A stretch of 64,000 nucleotides of DNA, taken from the NCBI GenBank assembly GCA_036638975.1, contig JAVWJP010000002.1, positions 62,001 through 126,000 of the forward strand. The letters are read 5' to 3'. A program made the translations under genes and the position numbers. The notes beneath the pieces were generated by a model. The model had not been told where the DNA came from, did not search any database, and saw nothing but the letters and a program-made list of their open reading frames with translations. Origin of the DNA: JAVWJP01 sp036638975 (GTDB lineage Bacteria; Bacillota; Clostridia; Oscillospirales; Ruminococcaceae). Within the stretch, counting starts at the first letter, position 1; the number at the start of each line of letters is the position of its first letter. This document shows positions 18,472 to 25,232 of the stretch, one piece after another.

Positions 18472-19317
18472 CTAAACTTTCTCACCGTTTATCGCAGCTA
18501 TCAGCCTTAAAAGCTCTGCCATACTGTGCGGCACTGCATTTTTTTGCAAAACGCCCGCCTGCGCCAAGGCATTGTAAGTGCTTAGTACAAACGGGCTGCA
18601 AAGCCCTGCTTCGCTAAGCAACTTACCATTTGCAAAAATCTCATCAGGTGTCCCCTGCGCCTTTACCCTTCCATTATCTAAAACAACAATTTTATCAGCC
18701 CATGAATACGCCATATTAACGTCATGCGTCGCCATTAAAACTGTTATGCCCTGTGCGCTCAAGCCGTTTATTTCGTCCATAAGAAGTGACGAATGAAGTG
18801 GATCCAAGGACGAAGCAGGCTCATCAAAAAGTATAACGCGCGGGCTCATGGCAAGCACCGCCGCCACTGTAACACGTTTTTTTTGCCCGCCGCTTAAAAA
18901 ATGCGGCGGCTTTGCACTAAGCGCGTTTAAATCCATGACGTCAAGAGCCTTTGTCACGCATTCATGTATCTGCTCTTTTGAATACCCCAAATTATGTGGG
19001 CCGAATGCAACTTCCTGATAAACATCGACACAAAAAAGCTGAGTTTCGGGGTCTTGAAAAACCACGCCAACATTTTTTCGCATATCTATTAGCCCTTTTT
19101 TGTCATAGCTTACAGCTTTTTCGTCAAAAAGCATAGCACCGCCACAGGGCTTATAAACACCGTTAAGGCACAAAAACAAGGTGCTTTTGCCAGAGCCGTT
19201 TGCACCAAGCACCGCCACCTTTTCGCCTCTGTTTATGCTAAGCGTTACACCGCGCAAAGCCTGTGTACCATCGCTGTATGTATATTGTAAATCTTCCAGT
19301 TTTATTATAGTTTGCAA
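18472..19317 (-). CDS. cbiO: Cobalt ECF transporter ATPase CbiO
   Basis: CbiO is the ATPase that powers cobalt uptake with CbiM, CbiN and CbiQ. The 281-residue protein has Walker A GANGSGKST near residue 40, the Q-loop in VVFQDPETQLF, the signature LSGGQKKRV near 140, Walker B VILFDEPASSLDP near 161 and the switch histidine in MATHDVNMAY. The start is a TTG at 19317 with GAGGTG five bases upstream. It lies 97 bases after cbiQ, the largest gap in the transporter block; I saw no hairpin with a T-run or promoter there. Confidence 0.95.
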   Translation of the reverse strand: MQTIIKLEDLQYTYSDGTQALRGVTLSINRGEKVAVLGANGSGKSTLFLCLNGVYKPCGGAMLFDEKAVSYDKKGLIDMRKNVGVVFQDPETQLFCVDVYQEVAFGPHNLGYSKEQIHECVTKALDVMDLNALSAKPPHFLSGGQKKRVTVAAVLAMSPRVILFDEPASSLDPLHSSLLMDEINGLSAQGITVLMATHDVNMAYSWADKIVVLDNGRVKAQGTPDEIFANGKLLSEAGLCSPFVLSTYNALAQAGVLQKNAVPHSMAELLRLIAAINGEKV

Positions 19318-19414
19318 ATTTTCACCTCTGATATTTTAATTTGCCTAAAGCTACGCCCGCCACCTGCAAAGATAATTAATTATTTTACACATGACAGGCT
19401 TTAATCTTTACAGA

Positions 19415-20185
19415 TTACAGCTTTAACAGTACAAGCAGTGCCAAAAGCAAGGTTATATATAAAGAAAGAATAAGCTTTTGCCCTTTAGTTACAGGGGTAA
19501 GCTCGCCTGTAAAAGCAAAATCTCCGCTGTAACCGCGAGATTCCATAGCGCTGTATATTTGCTCTGATTTTAAAAATGCACCCACAAAAAGCGATGATGC
19601 CAGCACCGAAAGCGAACGAAACGACGACTTATAATTGATGTTGCCGAGGCGCGAATTTTGCGCTATTTTCATTTGCTGTGCCATATTTATCAAAATAAAT
19701 ATAAAGCGATACGTCATCATCATAAGCTCAGTCATAAGCTTTGGTGTATGCAGCTTGTCAAGCAGCCCCAAAAGCTCACTTATTGGGGTAGTTACATAAA
19801 GAAAATACAGGCACGAAACGCACGCCATAGCCTTTAAAAACATATTAGCAGCCTGCAAAAGCCCCTCTTGCGTTACAACGGCAAAGCCGCCAAAAAAAGG
19901 TAGATTAAAAACACCTGTAGGCTGCGGCAAAACGCTTACAGAGATTGTAGCCGCGCCCAAAAGCAAAAACCAAAACGGAATAAAACACAATTTAACATAT
20001 TTTTTTACTGAAAAACCCGAGATAACAATGCACATAAACGACATAAAAACAAACACCGCAGCAGAGAAAATATTTTCTCCCGCAATTATAGTGCAAAGCA
20101 ATGTAAAGAGCGCAAGCCCCGCCTTAAAGGCAGGGCTTAGCTTTAAAATTTTAGAGCTATACGCGATTTTATCCATTATAATCAT
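19415..20185 (-). CDS. cbiQ: Cobalt ECF transporter transmembrane protein CbiQ
   Basis: CbiQ is the transmembrane coupling subunit that connects the substrate-binding CbiM/CbiN to CbiO. The 256-residue protein has several long hydrophobic stretches and the coupling motifs ESRGYSGDF near residue 219 and the related ASSLFVGAFLKS stretch just upstream. The first ATG (20185) is used here; a second ATG three codons later is equally possible because neither has a strong ribosome binding site. It follows the cbiN stop by two bases, which suggests coupled translation. Confidence 0.9.
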   Translation of the reverse strand: MIIMDKIAYSSKILKLSPAFKAGLALFTLLCTIIAGENIFSAAVFVFMSFMCIVISGFSVKKYVKLCFIPFWFLLLGAATISVSVLPQPTGVFNLPFFGGFAVVTQEGLLQAANMFLKAMACVSCLYFLYVTTPISELLGLLDKLHTPKLMTELMMMTYRFIFILINMAQQMKIAQNSRLGNINYKSSFRSLSVLASSLFVGAFLKSEQIYSAMESRGYSGDFAFTGELTPVTKGQKLILSLYITLLLALLVLLKL

Positions 20186-20187
20186 AA

Positions 20188-20490
20188 TTATTTATCTTGC
20201 TTGTACTTTTTAGTTGCTGCAAGGTAACCCGCGCAAAAGCAAAAAACACCTGCGCCAAGTGCCGCCTGCAAGCAAAACAATAAGCTTTCTGTTTCGCCGC
20301 CGGGAGGTGCCCATGCCGGCTCGTACCAAGGGGTATATTCTTTGTCAATAGAAGTGATAATTCCGTCTGCTGCGCCATCTGCCCCGCCAAATTCAGAATC
20401 CTTGATAGTAAGCAGAGGGTAAACTATAATAAGAGCGCAAAAAGCCAATGCCAAAACCACCGACAAAATATTTTTTGTTTTACTGCTCAT
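20188..20490 (-). CDS. cbiN: Cobalt ECF transporter accessory protein CbiN
   Basis: CbiN is a small two-helix membrane protein that, with CbiM, loads cobalt. The 100-residue protein has an N-terminal hydrophobic helix, an outer loop with the family pattern EFGGADGAA and YTPWYEPAWAPPGGETESLLFCLQAALGAG, and a second helix, then a lysine-rich end. The ATG has AAAGGAGG upstream. Its stop sits two bases from cbiQ. Order cbiM-cbiN-cbiQ-cbiO is the classic cobalt arrangement and argues against a nickel transporter, which usually has other partners. Confidence 0.92.
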   Translation of the reverse strand: MSSKTKNILSVVLALAFCALIIVYPLLTIKDSEFGGADGAADGIITSIDKEYTPWYEPAWAPPGGETESLLFCLQAALGAGVFCFCAGYLAATKKYKQDK

Positions 20491-21245
20491 GCTGTTACCT
20501 CCTTTGTAGTTACGTTTAACTGAATCAATTCATCTTTACAAAGCGACGCTATAGCGTTATATACAAGCACCGTAAGAACTCCCTCGACTATAGCAAGCGG
20601 AATTTGTGTCATTGCAAAGATAGTCATAAATTTTACAAGCGACTGTGTAAAGCTTACAGTACCGCTGTTAAAGGCAAGTGCAAGCTCTGTTGCCGTTACG
20701 GCATATGTAAATAAATCTGCCACAAAGGCACATAAAAACACCTGTATATTTTTGTGTAGCTTTAACTTGCGTGCCAAAAGGTAAATGCCATAGCCGACAA
20801 AGGGGCCTGCAACTGCCATTGAAAAAGCGTTTGCTCCAAGTGTTGTAAGCCCGCCGTGGGCAAGCAAAACAGCCTGAAAAAGCAAAACTATAGCACCTAA
20901 AACCGCCATGGCGGCAGGACCGAACAAGATAGCCCCAAGACCTGTACCCGTAGGGTGCGACGAGCTTGCTGTGACAAGACTGGGCATTTTTAAAGCTGAA
21001 AGCAAAAAGCAGTAAGCGCCCGACATTGCAAGCATCATTTTAATGCGGCTGTTGCCGATGCACTGCTTTTTGATGGAGAAAAAGCCCCATACTAAAAAAG
21101 GCAAAAAAGCTGCGCCCCATATAACACACCATTTTGCCGGAAGCATTCCCTCGGCAATGTGCATGGCGTAAGTGGGCACTGCTGTTAGCATGGCTGTGGC
21201 AACGACAACCGATGCACTGAGTATTCGCTTTTGTTTTTTGTTCAT
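20487..21245 (-). CDS. cbiM: Cobalt ECF transporter substrate-binding subunit CbiM
   Basis: CbiM binds cobalt through its processed N-terminus. The 252-residue precursor has a signal peptide ending in the stretch VPTYAMHIAEGMLP; in this family the mature protein begins with MHI, whose first residues bind the metal, and that sequence is intact. Later motifs HPTGTGLGAILFGP and QAVLLAHGGLTTLGANAFSM are typical. It is the first gene after the B12 riboswitch and has AGGAGAA upstream of the ATG. Confidence 0.95.
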   Translation of the reverse strand: MNKKQKRILSASVVVATAMLTAVPTYAMHIAEGMLPAKWCVIWGAAFLPFLVWGFFSIKKQCIGNSRIKMMLAMSGAYCFLLSALKMPSLVTASSSHPTGTGLGAILFGPAAMAVLGAIVLLFQAVLLAHGGLTTLGANAFSMAVAGPFVGYGIYLLARKLKLHKNIQVFLCAFVADLFTYAVTATELALAFNSGTVSFTQSLVKFMTIFAMTQIPLAIVEGVLTVLVYNAIASLCKDELIQLNVTTKEVTA

Positions 21246-21274
21246 TTGATATTCTCCTATTTTTTATTGCAAAC

Positions 21275-21311
21275 AAAAAAGCCGCATCAGCACTGCATTA
21301 TGCCAAAGCGG
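21275..21311 (-). terminator. Intrinsic terminator in the cbiM leader, riboswitch expression platform
   Basis: Read on the minus strand, the hairpin spans 21311 to 21282: a CCGC/GCGG base, a one-pair mismatch, then a further run of pairs around a six-base loop, followed by CTTTTTTG. It lies between the cobalamin aptamer and the cbiM ribosome binding site, the position of a transcriptional attenuator. The likely model is that B12 binding favours this terminator and switches off the operon. Confidence 0.8.
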
Positions 21312-21364
21312 TTTGTATTTTAATAACATTAACAAACGCAGACCGGCTACCGCAGAACTGACGT

Positions 21365-21545
21365 AAAATGTACAGGCAGATATTCTGACTTATGTATCAA
21401 AGCACCAAATTGCCTTCCCGAGGTATAACCCCAGTGGCATAGTAATTTGGCGCTCCACACTTACAGCAGCGGCCCTGTGCGGGATTTTCACCCGACTTCC
21501 CTTTTAAACCCACCGCCAAAACGGCAGGTAACCTGTACAAAAGCT
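21365..21545 (-). ncRNA. Cobalamin (adenosylcobalamin-type) riboswitch aptamer
   Basis: The minus strand shows the conserved pieces of the B12 aptamer in order: GGTTACCTGCCG at the 5' side, GGGAAGTCGGGTGAAAATCC, CCGCTGCTGTAAG, then GCCACTGGG, TCGGGAAGGC and the B12 box region AAGTCAGAATATCTGCCTGTA (20 bases or fewer shown per piece). The 5' GTACAGG and the 3' CCTGTAC ends close the outer stem. It is placed directly upstream of cbiM. Confidence 0.95.
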
Positions 21546-21564
21546 ATATTCATTTGTACTTTAA

Positions 21565-21593
21565 ATTGTACTTTAATTATACTGTTATGTCAA
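21565..21593 (-). promoter_or_regulatory. Sigma-A promoter of the cobalamin operon
   Basis: On the minus strand there is a perfect -35 box TTGACA (21593-21588), a 17-base spacer and a -10 box TACAAT (21570-21565). The expected start is near 21558, just ahead of the riboswitch. It is the only strong promoter found upstream of the 21-kb run. Confidence 0.85.
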
Positions 21594-21672
21594 GTTTGTT
21601 TTGCTATTCAAATGCTGTTATAAAATTTAATTGTGTTAAAAATTGATACCACGGACAAAATATAAATTTATA

Positions 21673-21701
21673 TAGACATATCGCCTTAAACTGTGTATAA
21701 T
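21673..21701 (+). promoter_or_regulatory. Sigma-A promoter of the PrsA-like lipoprotein gene
   Basis: TAGACA (21673-21678), 17 bases, TATAAT (21696-21701). A GAGGAAA ribosome binding site follows, then the ATG at 21748. Confidence 0.8.
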
Positions 21702-21747
21702 TTATAGGTATCTAAACGCGATAAAGTTTATGAAAAGAGGAAATTAA

Positions 21748-22821
21748 ATGAAATTTAAAAAAATAGCAGCTTTGCTGCTTGCGGCAGTTATGGCTTCATC
21801 ACTTGCAGCCTGTAATTCTAAAGACGTGGGCTGGATAGCAAAAACCTCAGATGGTGAAGAAATTCCAGCAGGCGTGTACATTGCAGGCATGGTAAATGCC
21901 TACACCGCCGCCGAAAGCAAGGTTGAGGACAAAGAGAAAAAAGTTCTTGGGCAAACTGTTGACGGCAAGCCCGCCGAGCAGTGGATAGCCGAAGAAAGCG
22001 ACAAGGCATTTGCAAGATATGTAGGAGTAACCGAAAAAGCAAAGGCGCAGGGTCTTAGCATAAGCCCTGACGAGAAGTCCTTTTTACAGCAGCAGGTGCA
22101 ATATCAGTGGCAATATCTGGGCCCAATCTACCAACAAAATGGTGTAAGCCTGGAGAGCCTTACAAAAGCGCTTGAGAGCAGCTACAAAGAAAGTATGCTT
22201 TTTAACGCTAAATACGGCAAAGATGGCACAGAGCCTATCCCCGATGACACTTTACTGAAAGAATTTCAAACAAATTTTTACAAAACAATTTATGTCACAA
22301 TGAGCCTTACCGATGAAAATGCCGAGCTCAAGGACGAAGCAGGGCAAAAGCTGATAAACGATAAAGCAAACGAGATTTTAGCAAAAGCCACAGCCGAGGG
22401 TGCAAACTACAAGGACATTATACTCGAGTACGAAAAAGAGCAGGCAGCCTCTAAAGGGGAAGACCCTGCAACCGTACACACCCACGACGAGAGCTCTCAC
22501 GTAAGCTTTATAAACAAAAAAAGCGAAAGCTACAAGGCAGACTTTTTAGCCGAGGTAGAAGCAATGAAGACAGGCGAAACAAAGGTGCTGACCTCCGGCA
22601 ATGTAATTTATATACTGCAAAAGCTTGCAAACGACGTACCGTCTGACATGGAGGCACACCGCAATGAGCTTATGCAAACGCTTAAAGGTGACGAGTTTAA
22701 AGCAGAGATGGAAGCACTTGCAGCAGAAACCAAAATAGAATATAACCCCAAAGCAAAAAAGCTTTATACTCCGTCAAAAATTAAAATCGACATTAAGGAC
22801 AGCAAAGCATCTGCGAAATAA
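21748..22821 (+). CDS. PrsA/SurA-like foldase lipoprotein
   Basis: The 357-residue protein has a lipoprotein signal peptide with lipobox LAAC at residues 19-22, so it should be anchored to the outer face of the membrane. The following region, with many charged helices and the stretch SISPDEKSFLQQQVQYQW, resembles the chaperone part of SurA/PrsA. Residues of about 180-300 have the spacing of a parvulin rotamase domain (KTIYVTMSL, ANEILAKATAEG, MKTGETKVLTSGNVIYILQ), but the usual GG-LG segment is replaced by a histidine-containing loop, VHTHDESSHV. It likely assists folding of exported proteins; isomerase activity is doubtful. It is a single-gene unit with its own promoter and terminator. Confidence 0.7.
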   Translation: MKFKKIAALLLAAVMASSLAACNSKDVGWIAKTSDGEEIPAGVYIAGMVNAYTAAESKVEDKEKKVLGQTVDGKPAEQWIAEESDKAFARYVGVTEKAKAQGLSISPDEKSFLQQQVQYQWQYLGPIYQQNGVSLESLTKALESSYKESMLFNAKYGKDGTEPIPDDTLLKEFQTNFYKTIYVTMSLTDENAELKDEAGQKLINDKANEILAKATAEGANYKDIILEYEKEQAASKGEDPATVHTHDESSHVSFINKKSESYKADFLAEVEAMKTGETKVLTSGNVIYILQKLANDVPSDMEAHRNELMQTLKGDEFKAEMEALAAETKIEYNPKAKKLYTPSKIKIDIKDSKASAK

Positions 22822-22838
22822 TTAACCGGTTCACAAAT

Positions 22839-22889
22839 AAAAGCACCTGCGAATTTAGCTGAAAAAGCTATTTTCACAGGTGCTTTTTA
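22839..22889 (+). terminator. Intrinsic terminator after the lipoprotein gene
   Basis: AAAAGCACCTG pairs with CAGGTGCTTTT, with further pairing of TAGCT and AGCTA inside, followed by a T-run. It also forms a T-rich tail in the other direction and can serve the minus-strand gene that ends at 22959. Confidence 0.9.
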
Positions 22890-22958
22890 GCTTTAATATC
22901 AAAGCGTCACACAGCTTTTGAATTAACAATTTTTACAAAGCTACACCAAAATAAATAA

Positions 22959-23813
22959 TCAGCCGTACATCTTGCCAAATATCTCTGACAATGACGATGA
23001 AAGCTGTAAGACATTTTTGTCATTCCATACTCCGCGCACCATTACACTTCGCGCATGGTTGCCCGATAGCTTTGACAAAAACGTGAGTAGCTCGCGCCTG
23101 CTGTCATAGTCATTAAACGAAACATCTCCGTCTGCAAGGTTTATAACCTTACGAAAAACCTCATCGGCGTCACTGCGCAGTATATTTTTAAGGCTGCTGT
23201 TTATATAATATGCCAAAAGCTCTGCCGAATCTACCCCCGCAGCTCCAACACATAAAAGCTTGTACAGACGCGAGCCGTCCAAAAGCTGTCGCCCCGCAAC
23301 AGGGTTTTCGCCGTCCCAAGCCGCGTATGGCAATTCTTCAAAGTTATATTCTACTGCCCCGATAATATCTATGGCATTAATAAAATTTTCTTCGGTAAAG
23401 CTAAGGCTTCTGTGCACCGTAATTTCAAGCACCTCACCAAGTGCAAGCTTTGCCGCCATTGCACCGTTTTTTGTATATACCTCGCCTAAAGTAAGCATCA
23501 TCTCATTACTCTTTACAAGAGCTTGCGGTGTAAAAACCGCCACCGGTATTTCTCCGCGCATAGCATTTATACCCACCAAAAAAAAGCTGTGCGGTGTACC
23601 GGCATCGTCACAGACTGCAAGCATAATATTAAGGCTGTCTTCGCGGCGTGGTGTATAATATTCATCAGCGGGTATTGCTTTAAGCTCTTCTACGGGCGGT
23701 TTTTCTTTGTTCACAAAAGCTGCCATACACAAAGCAAGCGTTAAAAGCGCCAAAAAAGAAGCACCAAACGCAAGCACAAAATATTTTGTTCGCTCAAAAT
23801 TATGCCAATTCAT
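22959..23813 (-). CDS. Membrane-anchored protein with a divergent LCP (LytR-CpsA-Psr)-like domain
   Basis: The 284-residue protein has a short cytoplasmic start, one transmembrane helix at about residues 11-33 and an outer domain. The order of the blocks SLNIMLAVCDD, FFLVGINAMRGEIPVAVFTPQAL, VLEITVHRSLSFTEENFINAIDIIGAVEYNFEE and GRQLLDGSRLYKLL (each shown in part as a pattern) recalls LCP enzymes, which attach glycopolymers to peptidoglycan. The SIPRDT-like catalytic part is replaced by AVFTPQAL, so the usual arginine and aspartate are not evident there. It could be an inactive or altered relative. ATG at 23813 follows GGGGGC. Confidence 0.5.
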   Translation of the reverse strand: MNWHNFERTKYFVLAFGASFLALLTLALCMAAFVNKEKPPVEELKAIPADEYYTPRREDSLNIMLAVCDDAGTPHSFFLVGINAMRGEIPVAVFTPQALVKSNEMMLTLGEVYTKNGAMAAKLALGEVLEITVHRSLSFTEENFINAIDIIGAVEYNFEELPYAAWDGENPVAGRQLLDGSRLYKLLCVGAAGVDSAELLAYYINSSLKNILRSDADEVFRKVINLADGDVSFNDYDSRRELLTFLSKLSGNHARSVMVRGVWNDKNVLQLSSSLSEIFGKMYG

Positions 23814-23846
23814 TTTTTGCCCCCATGCTATTAATACTTATTATAA

Positions 23847-23876
23847 TTGGCATTTTGGTAAAAAATATGCTACAAT
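23847..23876 (+). promoter_or_regulatory. Sigma-A promoter of the patatin-like gene
   Basis: TTGGCA (23847-23852), 18-base spacer, TACAAT (23871-23876), about 60 bases before the chosen TTG start. A TATAAT-like box on the other strand at 23845-23840 may serve the LCP-like gene, but no good -35 goes with it. Confidence 0.65.
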
Positions 23877-23936
23877 TATCTATATTATTTACAATTTTGC
23901 TATGTGGCATTTTTAGACATAAAGGAGGCACTGCAT

Positions 23937-25232
23937 TTGGGTAAGACAGCACTGGTTTTGGCAGGGGGCGGCTCTCGCGGCAGCTACGAGCTTGGCGTAT
24001 GGCAGGCGCTACGCGAAATGGACATAACCATAGACATGGTTACAGGCACATCTATAGGCGCTATAAACGGCTCTATGATAGCACAGGGCGACTACGACAC
24101 CGCCGTTGCATTATGGGATAAGCTTGAAACCAGCCACGTTTTTGATGTTGAAATAGATGAATCTCAAAGCATAAAAGCAAAGGTTTTAAAAACCTATAAA
24201 ACATTTTTAAACAACTTTATAAAAAGCGGCGGGACAGACAGCAACCCGCTTAAAAAAACTCTCTGCGAATATTTTGATGAAGAAAAAATCCGTCTTTCCC
24301 CCATAGACTACGGCATTGTAACAGTAGAAATGGATACCCACAAGCCGCACGAGGTTTTTAAAGATGATATCCCTCAGGGGAAAATTATAGATTATATTTT
24401 GGCAAGCGCCTCAATTTACCCCGCAATAAAGCCGTATATAATAGACGGTGTGCGCTACATTGACGGTGCGTACTGCGACAATCTGCCCGTAAGAATGGCG
24501 CTTGAAAAAGGCGCAACAAGCATAATAGCGGTAGATTTAGAAGCCTTTGGTGTTGTAAAAAAAGAGGAGCTGAAGCTGGCTCAGCACGTTAAATATATAA
24601 AATGCCACTGGGATTTGGGACCGACACTTGTGTTTGACCACGCCACCATGCACCACAACATTCGCCTTGGGTATTTGGACGCACTAAAGGCATATGGCGC
24701 ATATGAGGGACAGGCATACACCTTCATAAATGGGTTTACAGCAACACAGGCACAGCGCTTTAAAGCAGAAGATTACATTGAAAAGTTTTTTACAGCGGCT
24801 AAAAACAGCATGCTTGATAAAATGTTTTTGTCGCTGATTACCAAATTTTTGGAGGAGCGCGGCGTAACCGAGCTTAACGAAGAAAGCATCTCGCTTTTAT
24901 GCGCTGAGGTTGCCGGAAAAACCTTTGGTATTAGCAGCGAAAACATTTATTCCGAAGAAGTTTGGCTTAAAAACCTTGCAAAGGCTGTACAAAATGCCGA
25001 GGTTCCGCCGTCACTTACCGCAAACGGACTCTCAGAAAACAAAACCGGTGTTTTTGAAATACTCAAAAACACCGGCGCACTTCTTGACAAATGTGTACGC
25101 ACAAAATATGCGGCTCTTGTCATAAAAGATATTCTTTTAAACAAACGCAATACCTTACAGCTACCCGCACCGGCCTTTTTACCCGATGCTTTTTTAGGCG
25201 GGTTATACCTTGCTTTATATAAGCTTGTTTAA
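23937..25232 (+). CDS. Patatin-like phospholipase family protein
   Basis: The protein has the full catalytic set of patatin-type lipid acyl hydrolases: oxyanion loop AGGGSRGSYELG, nucleophile motif GTSIGAING near residue 40, and the aspartate in IDGAYCDNLP near 180. It probably cleaves membrane lipids or lysophospholipids in the cytoplasm. I choose the TTG at 23937 because AAGGAGG lies eight bases upstream; an upstream GTG in frame would place that site inside the gene. That gives 431 residues. The last 200 residues, after the patatin fold, contain helices of no family I recognise. It ends four bases into the convergent dacF-like gene. Confidence 0.88.
   Translation: MGKTALVLAGGGSRGSYELGVWQALREMDITIDMVTGTSIGAINGSMIAQGDYDTAVALWDKLETSHVFDVEIDESQSIKAKVLKTYKTFLNNFIKSGGTDSNPLKKTLCEYFDEEKIRLSPIDYGIVTVEMDTHKPHEVFKDDIPQGKIIDYILASASIYPAIKPYIIDGVRYIDGAYCDNLPVRMALEKGATSIIAVDLEAFGVVKKEELKLAQHVKYIKCHWDLGPTLVFDHATMHHNIRLGYLDALKAYGAYEGQAYTFINGFTATQAQRFKAEDYIEKFFTAAKNSMLDKMFLSLITKFLEERGVTELNEESISLLCAEVAGKTFGISSENIYSEEVWLKNLAKAVQNAEVPPSLTANGLSENKTGVFEILKNTGALLDKCVRTKYAALVIKDILLNKRNTLQLPAPAFLPDAFLGGLYLALYKLV

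Larger units (their letters stand above)
21246..21747. other. 502-base divergent control region
   Basis: This gene-free stretch holds, from left to right, the cbiM ribosome binding site, the attenuator terminator, the cobalamin aptamer and its promoter on the minus strand, then on the plus strand the promoter and leader of the lipoprotein gene. The two promoters are separated by about 80 AT-rich bases. No small gene was seen in it. Confidence 0.8.
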
